Source: CAYJBH01 sp964368625 (GTDB lineage Bacteria; Bacillota; Clostridia; Oscillospirales; Ruminococcaceae). Taken from it: a stretch of DNA of 12,849 bases. The translations under genes were made by a program, and so were the position numbers. Under the pieces are notes generated by a model, which saw nothing but the letters and a program-made list of their open reading frames with translations, was not told the origin of the DNA and made no database searches. Below, piece after piece: positions 6,993 to 12,849 of the stretch (positions within the stretch are counted from its first letter, which is position 1; every line of letters starts with the position of its first letter). The DNA lies in contig CAYJBH010000054.1 of assembly GCA_964368625.1 (NCBI GenBank), positions 1 through 12,849 of the forward strand, given 5' to 3'.

Positions 6993-7841
6993 CTACTCCT
7001 CAATAAAACTCTTAATCTCACCCAGCCTTTGCAAGCAATCCAGATAGCCATGCCGATACAGCTCCATTAGCTTTAAAGGGTTTCTCTCGGTTCGCTCGAC
7101 GCCACATTCTGTTTTCGGCCTAAAAACCAATGCCGACCCCGACAGCTCCTCCTGTTTAACCAGCTTTAGCTGAGCATTGTAAACCGAATCCCTTTTCGAC
7201 GCCGTATGAAGAAGATTTGGAAAGTGTTTGTATTTTATTCTTCCTATTGCCGAGCTTGCTCTGTTATTATTTGTTTTTCGGTAACCCTCCGGTCTTGTTA
7301 AAACTACTATGTTCTTTAAATTTCCTTTGTTTATAGAATATTTAAGCGGAATAGGATCGCTTACTCCTCCATCCATATGCGGCATTCCATCAATAATTAC
7401 CGATTTGCATACCAGCGGTAGCGAACAGCTAGCCATTACATAGTTATAGTCGATATCCATATCCCTAACTAAAAAATATGCCGGCTTGCCGGTAATACAA
7501 TCGGTGGTTACTGCAGTTAGGTTAACAGGCGATTCCTTAAAGGTCTCGTTATCGAAAGGATAGTATTCCTTAGGAATAACATGAAATGCAAAATCCATCT
7601 TAAATAGGTTTTCGGTAAATGCGCCCCAAGGATCAAGGTATCTACTGTCGTTACAAAAGGTTGTAATTATCTTAAAATTCCGCCTTGGCTGGTTAGATTT
7701 ATAAGACATTGCGTTTGCTGCACCGGCCGACACGGCATATACATCGTTTAACACTATGTTGTTGTTTAATAGGCAGTCTAATACACCCGAGGTATATACG
7801 CCGCGCATACCCCCGCCTTCTAACACTAAACCAACTCCCAT
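6993..7841 (-). CDS. Patatin-like phospholipase (YjjU-type)
   Basis: Patatin-like enzymes hydrolyse acyl esters with a Ser-Asp dyad. This protein shows the oxyanion loop EGGGMRG (residues 12-18 counted from the upstream ATG), the nucleophile elbow AVSAG (40-44, Ser42) and the second dyad motif DGGVSDP (161-167, Asp161). The elbow is normally GxSxG; here its first glycine is alanine. No signal peptide or clear membrane segment is seen, so it should act in the cytoplasm or at the inner membrane face. I chose ATG at 7839-7841, because GGGGGA lies a few bases upstream and the product then begins right before GLVLEGGG, as in relatives. An in-frame ATG at 7851-7853 adds four residues but has no binding site. 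It is the first gene of an operon with murD and the PLP protein. The natural lipid substrate is unknown. Confidence 0.88.
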   Translation of the reverse strand: MGVGLVLEGGGMRGVYTSGVLDCLLNNNIVLNDVYAVSAGAANAMSYKSNQPRRNFKIITTFCNDSRYLDPWGAFTENLFKMDFAFHVIPKEYYPFDNETFKESPVNLTAVTTDCITGKPAYFLVRDMDIDYNYVMASCSLPLVCKSVIIDGMPHMDGGVSDPIPLKYSINKGNLKNIVVLTRPEGYRKTNNNRASSAIGRIKYKHFPNLLHTASKRDSVYNAQLKLVKQEELSGSALVFRPKTECGVERTERNPLKLMELYRHGYLDCLQRLGEIKSFIEE

Positions 7842-7873
7842 ATTATCCCCCATTGGCTATTATATCAAAAAAC

Positions 7874-7902
7874 ATTATACTATAAAGCAATATTTTTTTC
7901 AA
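7874..7902 (-). promoter_or_regulatory. Sigma-A promoter of the patatin-murD-PLP operon
   Basis: On the minus strand TTGAAA (7897-7902) and TATAAT (7874-7879) are separated by exactly 17 bp: a perfect -10 and a 5-of-6 -35. The start site should fall near 7867, giving a leader of about 15-25 bases before the patatin start. A second TATAAT-like stretch lies closer to the gene but leaves no room for a leader. Confidence 0.8.
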
Positions 7903-7932
7903 TACTACAGCCGCTTTTTAGCTGACAAATAA

Positions 7933-7962
7933 TTGACAAAAAGGGATAGCATATGTTATTAT
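7933..7962 (+). promoter_or_regulatory. Sigma-A promoter of the NhaC-family antiporter gene
   Basis: TTGACA (7933-7938, perfect -35) and TATTAT (7957-7962, 5 of 6) are 18 bp apart. The leader would be about 26 bases. It lies back to back with the operon promoter at 7874-7902; the two -35 boxes are 30 bp apart, so a regulator bound between them could affect both directions. Confidence 0.75.
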
Positions 7963-7994
7963 TTTTAAAAATATTGTAGGATAAAGGAGTGGAA

Positions 7995-9515
7995 ATGGAT
8001 TTTGTTGGAACCGCCTGGGGGCTGTTGCCTCCGATTATTGCAATTGCTCTTGCATTGATCACCAAGGAGGTGTATCTGTCGCTGTTTATCGGAATTCTTT
8101 CCGGCTCGTTGTTATACAGCAATTTTTCAGTTATGGCAACGGTAGAGATGGTTTTTCAGGTTCTAGCAGAGAAGCTTGGAGATTCTTATAATATAGGTAT
8201 ACTTATATTCCTTGTATTCCTTGGAATCCTTGTTGCCCTTATGAATAAGGCCGGTGGTAGTGCCGCCTATGGTGAATATGCAAGCAAGCATATCAAAACT
8301 AAACGTGGAGCAATGCTTTCAACCTTTGGGCTTGGCGTTCTCATATTTGTTGACGACTACTTTAACTGTCTTACCGTAGGTAGCGTTATGCGTCCCGTTA
8401 CCGATAGATTTAAGGTTTCACGTGCAAAGCTAGCCTACATAATCGATTCCACCGCGGCTCCTGTATGTATTATCGCTCCAATATCTTCCTGGGCGGCGGC
8501 TGTTAGCGGATATACATCTGGGGATGGATTTTTACTCTTTTTACAAACAATACCATACAACCTCTATGCATGGCTTACCCTATTGATGGTTGTTGCAGTT
8601 TGCGTTTTTGGAATTGATTTCGGAAGAATGAAAAAACATGAACTCGCCGCAAACGATGGTAACCTTCTTTTAGATAGCGAAGAGTTTGCCGCCGAGAATA
8701 CTGCGCCGACCAAGGGCAAGGGCGGAGTTATAGACCTTGTTCTTCCCGTTTTGGTTTTAATTGTTTCCTGCATTATGGGAATGATTTATACCGGTGGATT
8801 TTTCTCGGGCGAGGGCATTGGCTTTATCGAAGCTTTCGGTAACTGCGATGCATCAACATCTCTCGTTCTCGGCTCATTCTTCACCATAGTTTTCACCCTT
8901 TTCCTCTATCTACCACGCGGAATTCTTGGCTATCGTGAATTTACCGATTGTTTCCCTGCAGGCTTTAAGATGATGGTTTCGCCGATACTTATCCTTGCTC
9001 TTGCCTGGACACTTGGTGGCGTTTGCCGCGATTATCTACAGGTTGATGATTTTGTTGGCGTTGTAATTCAAAACTCCAGCTTTATTGCAAACTTCCTACC
9101 GGCAATACTTTTCCTTGTTGCGTTGGGACTTGCATTCTCTACCGGTACTTCATGGGGAACCTTTGGTATACTTATCCCAATTATTACCGGTGTTTTCCCG
9201 GAGAGTGAACCCATGTTGGTTATTGCGATATCTGCAATTCTTGCTGGCTCGGTTTGCGGAGACCATATCTCCCCCATCTCGGATACAACCATTATGGCTT
9301 CCGCCGGTGCCCAGTGTAATCATATTGCACATGTTAGCACACAAATACCGTATGCCCTGCTTGTTGCTATAGCTTGCTTCGTAGGCTATATAGTTGCCGG
9401 ATTCACCCAAAATGTTGTTCTAACACTAATTGCCGGACTTGTTATTATGGGATTGATATTAACCTATGCTTTAAAAAAATCTCGTACTGCAAAGCCGCAA
9501 ACAAAAAAGATATAA
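7995..9515 (+). CDS. NhaC-family Na+/H+ antiporter
   Basis: This 506-residue polytopic membrane protein has the NhaC-family signatures FVDDYFNCLTVG (residues 118-129), IDSTAAPVCIIAPISSW (150-166), STGTSWGTFGI (382-392) and GDHISPISDTTIMASAG (422-438). About 10-12 membrane segments are expected, with a charged loop near 210-245. By family it exchanges Na+ for H+; some relatives instead exchange organic acids (malate/lactate, MleN type), so the solute is not certain. The start is ATG 7995, with AAAGGAG 5 bases upstream. A GTG at 7989 is in frame but overlaps that binding site, so it is unlikely. The gene is transcribed alone from its own promoter and ends in the hairpin at 9615-9645. It is divergent from the patatin operon. 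Confidence 0.92.
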   Translation: MDFVGTAWGLLPPIIAIALALITKEVYLSLFIGILSGSLLYSNFSVMATVEMVFQVLAEKLGDSYNIGILIFLVFLGILVALMNKAGGSAAYGEYASKHIKTKRGAMLSTFGLGVLIFVDDYFNCLTVGSVMRPVTDRFKVSRAKLAYIIDSTAAPVCIIAPISSWAAAVSGYTSGDGFLLFLQTIPYNLYAWLTLLMVVAVCVFGIDFGRMKKHELAANDGNLLLDSEEFAAENTAPTKGKGGVIDLVLPVLVLIVSCIMGMIYTGGFFSGEGIGFIEAFGNCDASTSLVLGSFFTIVFTLFLYLPRGILGYREFTDCFPAGFKMMVSPILILALAWTLGGVCRDYLQVDDFVGVVIQNSSFIANFLPAILFLVALGLAFSTGTSWGTFGILIPIITGVFPESEPMLVIAISAILAGSVCGDHISPISDTTIMASAGAQCNHIAHVSTQIPYALLVAIACFVGYIVAGFTQNVVLTLIAGLVIMGLILTYALKKSRTAKPQTKKI

Positions 9516-9614
9516 AACCCATTAAATAAATTGTAAGGTAATAGGCTTATTTACAGCATTATAGTAAAAAGCTAAACCCGATGATAACATCGCTAAAACT
9601 ATATTAACAATATT

Positions 9615-9645
9615 AAAACCGCAGTGAAATTTCCTCTGCGGTTTT
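9615..9645 (+). terminator. Perfect-stem terminator after the antiporter gene
   Basis: AAAACCGCAG (9615-9624) pairs perfectly with CTGCGGTTTT (9636-9645) around an 11-nt loop, followed by GTGTGTTTT. The T-rich 3' arm and the A-rich 5' arm suit an intrinsic terminator. It lies 100 bp after the antiporter stop codon, and no gene lies between. Confidence 0.85.
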
Positions 9646-9791
9646 GTGTGTTTTAAACTAAAATTTCTAACAAAAAACAATTCTTTATTTAATTACACTC
9701 AAAAACAATGTATTTTTATAGTATTTTTCTACAACTCTTATCTGTTATAACTAAAGAGTTTCGTCAATATTCCCTTCTTTTGACATAAAGC

Positions 9792-9820
9792 TTTACAACA
9801 GCAACAAAATTTGATAATAT
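9792..9820 (+). promoter_or_regulatory. Probable promoter of the DUF1846 gene
   Basis: TTTACA (9792-9797) and TAATAT (9815-9820) are 17 bp apart; a GATAAT overlaps the -10 at 9813-9818. A better -35, TTGACA (9780-9785), lies too far upstream of either -10. The leader would be about 25 bases and includes the strong GGAGG at 9842-9846. Confidence 0.45.
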
Positions 9821-9852
9821 TATTATAGTTTTTTATTCTGAAGGAGGCCTGC

Positions 9853-11334
9853 ATGAATGCGTTTGACGGTGAGTTGTATATGCGTCTTCAAAAGGAGCAA
9901 ATCCTAAAACGTATAGATGGATTTGACGGTAAACTTTATCTCGAGTTTGGCGGCAAGCTGTTTGACGACTATCATGCCGCCCGTGTATTCCCAGGTTTTT
10001 CCAAGAGCAGTAAGATAGAGTTGTTGCTCTCAATGAAGTCTCAAACCGAGATAATTTTTTGCATTAACGCAAACGATCTTGAAAAAACGAAGCTTAGAGC
10101 CGACCTTGGCATCTCTTATGCCATGGAGGTTTTGAGGCTTATCGATGATATAACCGCAACCGGTCTTATGGTTAGCGGCGTTGTTATAACCAGATTTACC
10201 GGCCAACTTTCTGCCGAGCTGTTTCGCCAAAAGCTGCAAAACTATGGTGTTGCAACCTACTATCATTACCCGATAGAGCGTTACCCTACCGATGTTGAGC
10301 ATATCTGTAGCAAAGATGGGTTTGGCCGTAACGACTATATTAAAACCACTAAACCACTGGTGGTTGTTACTGCGCCCGGTCCGGGTAGCGGTAAGCTTGC
10401 TACCTGTTTATCCCAGATATACTGTGATATGACTCATGGCATAAAAAGTGGTTATGCTAAATTTGAAACCTTTCCGGTATTTAATCTTCCGCTTAGCCAT
10501 CCTATTAACCTTGCATACGAGGTGGCTACTGCAGACCTTGCCGATATAAACATGATAGATCCCTTCCATCTTGAGAAATACGGCTTAAATGCAGTTAACT
10601 ACAACCGTGATGTTGATGCCTTTCCGATTGTTCGTTCGGTTTTAGAGAGCATCTATAACGATCAGGATTGTTATAACTCTCCTACCGATATGGGTGTAAA
10701 CATGGTTGGTTTTGCCATTCGGGACGATGAAGCGGTTCGCGAGGCGGCAAAGCAAGAAATTATAAGACGATATTACCGTGCTATGTGCGACAATAAGCAG
10801 GGCAGGATTAAAAAGGATGAGGTTGATAAAATTTACCGCATAATGTCTGCCTTAAAGCTTAACCCAACAAAACAACGTAGGGTTGTAGCACCTGCGTTAG
10901 AGCGTGCAACAGAAAGCGGAATGACAGCTGCTGCCATCGAGCTAAAGGATGGTAGAATTGTAACCGGTAAGGCTTCTAATCTAATGACTGCCGTTCCGTG
11001 TTGCATATTAAATGCACTAAAAACTTTGGCGGGACAGGAGAGCAAGGCTCATCTTATCCCTCCCACCATTCTTGAGCCGATACTACGACTAAAGATGAAC
11101 ATGTTAAGCAGTCGTTCATCGGTATTAAAGCTGGATGATGTTTTAACCGCACTTTCTATAGCTGCTGTAGAAAGCAGACTTTCAGCAACAGCATTAGAGC
11201 AACTTCCCAAAATTGCCGACTGCGATATGCATACAACGGCAATGCTTCGCAGTGGAGATGAAGCTATACTGCGTCGACTTTCCATTAGGCTGACAAGTGA
11301 GCCCGAATTTCCTTCAAAAGACCTATTTTTTTAA
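9853..11334 (+). CDS. DUF1846 family protein (conserved, function unknown)
   Basis: The 493-residue soluble protein matches the DUF1846 family in length and in its N-terminus: FDGKLYLEFGGKLFDDYHAA (residues 24-43) and RVFPGF (44-49). TAPGPGSGK (173-181) resembles a nucleotide-binding P-loop, followed by a conserved-looking stretch with PVFNLPLSHPINLAYE (208-223) and DMGVNMVGFAI (279-289). The C-terminal third looks like a separate alpha-helical region. Members are widespread in Bacillota and Actinobacteria and a crystal structure exists, but no function is established that I know of. The start is certain: GGAGG lies 6 bases before ATG 9853. The gene is monocistronic by spacing. FDG-LY occurs twice near the N-terminus (residues 4-9 and 24-29), perhaps by chance. 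Confidence 0.9.
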   Translation: MNAFDGELYMRLQKEQILKRIDGFDGKLYLEFGGKLFDDYHAARVFPGFSKSSKIELLLSMKSQTEIIFCINANDLEKTKLRADLGISYAMEVLRLIDDITATGLMVSGVVITRFTGQLSAELFRQKLQNYGVATYYHYPIERYPTDVEHICSKDGFGRNDYIKTTKPLVVVTAPGPGSGKLATCLSQIYCDMTHGIKSGYAKFETFPVFNLPLSHPINLAYEVATADLADINMIDPFHLEKYGLNAVNYNRDVDAFPIVRSVLESIYNDQDCYNSPTDMGVNMVGFAIRDDEAVREAAKQEIIRRYYRAMCDNKQGRIKKDEVDKIYRIMSALKLNPTKQRRVVAPALERATESGMTAAAIELKDGRIVTGKASNLMTAVPCCILNALKTLAGQESKAHLIPPTILEPILRLKMNMLSSRSSVLKLDDVLTALSIAAVESRLSATALEQLPKIADCDMHTTAMLRSGDEAILRRLSIRLTSEPEFPSKDLFF

Positions 11335-11409
11335 AATATTTTTAAGAAATTGATGTTTTTACAAACAATTTACACATTTCAAAATTATATTTAATACATA
11401 TATTATACA

Positions 11410-11436
11410 GTGAGCTATAACAGAATAATATCTCAC
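11410..11436 (+). promoter_or_regulatory. Inverted repeat in the htrA upstream region, candidate operator
   Basis: GTGAGCTAT (11410-11418) and ATATCTCAC (11428-11436) pair except at one position, with a 9-nt centre. A TATTAT sequence at 11401-11406 could be a -10 box, placing this repeat at the start of the transcript; I could not find a good -35 to match it. The site could be an operator for stress control or a hairpin in the leader. Confidence 0.3.
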
Positions 11437-11483
11437 GGTATTTATCTGTGTTAAAATATATTTTGAAAGGGACAGATTTTAGA

Positions 11484-12701
11484 ATGAATACAGAGCATAA
11501 CAGTTACAACTACAATCAGATACATCAAAAGAGAAAAAAGAGTAGAGGCGGATTGATTACAGCGTTTTTTTTAGCCTCTATTTTAATTCTTGCTACGCTG
11601 GTTGCAACGATACTTTACCTTTTGCTAGACAGCACCGGTAGGCTTCCCGAGAATTTACGTAGCGACCGGTTATTTGGCGTTAACAACAACGATTTCGTTG
11701 GAGATTCCATCTCAGCTACACCCGAGCAGGAGCTACAGCTTAACTATGAGGCTGTAACCGATGGCATTCTTACCACAGAAACAATTTACAACATGGTTGC
11801 TCCGCAGGTTGTTGGAATTCGCGTATACCTCGATCAAAACATTGCGGGAAACGGTAGCGGCATAATCATGAGCGAGGATGGTTATATAATAACAAACGAA
11901 CATGTTATAGAGGATGCCACCTCCATCTCGGTAATTATGAATTCCGGTGATACCTATGAGGCAAAGCTTGTTGGCGCCGATCCCAGCTCTGACATAGCCG
12001 TTATACAGCTTATCAATCTACCTGATGATCTTTCGGCCGCCTCATTTGGAAATAGCGATGACATAGATATTGGTGAGAAGGTTGTTGCTATAGGCTCACC
12101 CGGAGGACTTGCCGGTTCTATTGCCGAGGGAATAATTTCGGGACCAAGCCGCCCCAAAAATCAGATCACCGGAAACAGCGATGATTCCGACACAAACCTA
12201 CTTCAAACAACCGCCGCAATTAATCCCGGTAACTCCGGTGGCGCGCTTGTTAACGCTCAGGGACAGATAATAGGCGTTACCTCTGCTAAAATTTCAGGCC
12301 TCGACTACGAAGGCATAGGATTTGCCATCCCCATTACCGAGGCTATTCCTATACTGGAAGAACTCATAAAGAATGGAAGCATTAAGGGCGAGGCAAAGCT
12401 TGGAGTAACCGTAGTTCCGGTTAGCAATATTACAACAGAAATACCGGGTTACGACCTTGAAGGTGGCCTTATGATTATGGAGATAGAACCATATAGCGAC
12501 CTTAACTACTACGGTGTAGCTGTTCAGGATATCATTGTTTCGGTTGATGATATAACTCTTCATGCTAACAACGATCTTACCGATCATATTGCCGGAATGG
12601 AGATTGGCGATACCATTGAGCTTGTTATCTTTAAGCTACAAACCGGAAAGCTGATGCAGATAAGCGCCGTACTGGGCGACTCTAATGTAATTTATGGATA
12701 A
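11484..12701 (+). CDS. HtrA/DegP-type trypsin-like serine protease with PDZ domain, membrane-anchored
   Basis: The 405-residue protein has a short basic cytoplasmic N-terminus ending KRKKSRGG, one membrane segment (about residues 24-48), then an extracytoplasmic protease domain and a C-terminal PDZ domain (about 304-405). The catalytic triad is visible: His140 in TNEHVIED, Asp170 in SSDIAVIQ and Ser251 in NPGNSGGAL. Enzymes of this type degrade or refold damaged envelope proteins. Start choice: ATG 11484 follows GAAAGGGA by about 11 bases; an in-frame GTG at 11448 would add 12 residues but has no binding site. The linker between membrane and protease is short and acidic, and the PDZ domain is single, as in other Bacillota HtrA proteins. 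The stop codon (12699-12701) lies within the first copy of the downstream repeat. The exact paralogue (HtrA, HtrB, YyxA) cannot be told. Confidence 0.93.
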   Translation: MNTEHNSYNYNQIHQKRKKSRGGLITAFFLASILILATLVATILYLLLDSTGRLPENLRSDRLFGVNNNDFVGDSISATPEQELQLNYEAVTDGILTTETIYNMVAPQVVGIRVYLDQNIAGNGSGIIMSEDGYIITNEHVIEDATSISVIMNSGDTYEAKLVGADPSSDIAVIQLINLPDDLSAASFGNSDDIDIGEKVVAIGSPGGLAGSIAEGIISGPSRPKNQITGNSDDSDTNLLQTTAAINPGNSGGALVNAQGQIIGVTSAKISGLDYEGIGFAIPITEAIPILEELIKNGSIKGEAKLGVTVVPVSNITTEIPGYDLEGGLMIMEIEPYSDLNYYGVAVQDIIVSVDDITLHANNDLTDHIAGMEIGDTIELVIFKLQTGKLMQISAVLGDSNVIYG

Positions 12702-12737
12702 ATTATCTCCACCTTTGGTGGAGCTATTGGAAATATT
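12698..12737. repeat. 40-bp hairpin repeat, copy 1 (overlaps the htrA stop codon)
   Basis: This copy has ATAAATTATCTCCACC, the loop TTT, then a 21-base right part beginning GGTGGAGCTATTGG. CTCCACC (12707-12713) and GGTGGAG (12717-12723) form a perfect 7-bp stem with a 3-nt loop. No T run follows, so it is not a classical intrinsic terminator, although it sits where the htrA terminator would be. It is identical to copy 2 at 37 of 40 positions; all differences are in the loop. Confidence 0.85.
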
Positions 12738-12785
12738 GATTAACTCTCTTCGTTCGTTATTTTGCAAGCAAAAACTCAATATTTC
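12730..12785. repeat. Inverted repeat inside the spacer of the hairpin element
   Basis: GAAATATTGA (12730-12739) and TCAATATTTC (12776-12785) are perfect inverse copies. Between them lies a smaller hairpin, TTTTGC-AA-GCAAAA (12760-12773). With GGTGGAGCTA (12717-12726) pairing with TATCTCCACC (12816-12825, 9 of 10), the whole 12717-12825 unit can fold on itself like a small palindromic repeat element. Confidence 0.65.
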
Positions 12786-12809
12786 TCGTGCTTTTAGGTT
12801 CGGGGGAAT

Positions 12810-12849
12810 ATAAATTATCTCCACCGGAGGTGGAGCTATTGGAAATATT
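12810..12849. repeat. 40-bp hairpin repeat, copy 2 (ends at the window edge)
   Basis: This is the second copy, exactly 112 bp after the first, with loop GGA in place of TTT. CTCCACC (12819-12825) and GGTGGAG (12829-12835) form the same 7-bp stem. Because the loop differs while the stem and flanks do not, the pairing seems to be what is kept. The identical part reaches the last base of the window, so the element may continue beyond it. Confidence 0.8.

Larger units (their letters stand above)
9516..9852. other. Non-coding gap between the antiporter and DUF1846 genes
   Basis: No gene is seen in this 337-bp gap. It holds a small hairpin CGATG/CATCG (9579-9592), the antiporter terminator (9615-9645), a hairpin AACTCTT/AAGAGTT (9733-9739 and 9754-9760) enclosing the palindrome GTTATAAC (9744-9751), and the probable promoter of the next gene (9792-9820). 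The 9733-9760 structure lies about 30 bp upstream of that promoter and could be a regulator site; it matches nothing I can name. Confidence 0.5.

Noticed and set aside
7880..8122. Minus-strand open frame across the divergent promoter region
   Set aside because: It covers both promoters and the start of the antiporter gene; its residues are the antisense of conserved NhaC sequence.
9068..9410. Several overlapping open frames on both strands inside the antiporter gene
   Set aside because: All lie over conserved NhaC motifs in the main frame and have no binding sites of their own.
12294..12587. 97-codon open frame on the minus strand inside htrA
   Set aside because: It lies opposite the end of the protease domain and the PDZ domain, and no promoter or binding site is visible.
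12636..12824. 62-codon open frame on the minus strand across the htrA end and the repeat element
   Set aside because: It runs through both repeat copies and htrA coding sequence, has no recognisable domain and would be interrupted by any change in repeat number.
12698..12849. CRISPR-like pattern: 40-bp palindromic repeats with a 72-bp spacer
   Set aside because: Only two copies are visible, the spacer itself carries inverted repeats and pairs across copies, and no cas gene is nearby. A palindromic repeat element explains it better.

Overview
The window reads as chromosomal DNA from a strict anaerobe of the Bacillota, probably class Clostridia. The reasons are the oxygen-sensitive class III ribonucleotide reductase genes, a MurD with an NDSIASSP signature that I associate with clostridia, a Met_gamma_lyase ('aluminium resistance') family protein, a DUF1846 protein, strong GGAGG-type ribosome binding sites, sigma-A-like promoters and AT-rich gaps. 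I cannot name a genus. All clear genes are housekeeping or physiological; I see no phage, transposase, tRNA, rRNA or CRISPR array.

Layout. (1) Positions 1-1200, plus strand: the 3' end of nrdD, then a separate 51-codon gene carrying the glycyl-radical motif that normally forms the NrdD C-terminus, then nrdG, the radical-SAM activase. The class III RNR thus appears split into two polypeptides. (2) Positions 1434-1470: a strong hairpin between convergent genes. (3) Minus strand 2410-1496: an alpha/beta-hydrolase esterase. (4) Minus strand 4173-2746: an AzgA/PbuG-type purine permease with a TTG start, its own promoter and a clear terminator. (5) Minus strand, from about 7853 down to 4379: a tight operon of patatin-like phospholipase, murD and a Met_gamma_lyase-family PLP protein, joined by a 2-nt gap and a 4-nt ATGA overlap, and driven by a near-consensus promoter (TTGAAA-N17-TATAAT). 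(6) Plus strand 7995-9515: an NhaC-family antiporter with its own divergent promoter and a perfect-stem terminator. (7) Plus strand 9853-11334: a DUF1846 protein with a P-loop-like sequence. (8) Plus strand 11484-12701: a membrane-anchored HtrA-type serine protease with a PDZ domain. (9) Positions 12698-12849: two 40-bp hairpin repeats, 37/40 identical and 112 bp apart. The first starts at the htrA stop codon and the second ends on the last base of the window.

How it fits together. The nrd genes supply dNTPs without oxygen: NrdG makes the glycyl radical, here on the small protein, and the large NrdD does the reduction. The murD operon links peptidoglycan precursor synthesis with a lipid hydrolase and a PLP enzyme of unknown substrate. 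The permease, NhaC carrier and HtrA protease cover purine uptake, ion homeostasis and envelope protein quality control. The most notable signals are the split NrdD, the unusual murD operon and the structured repeat element at the right edge. I did not find a convincing new defence or mobile system.
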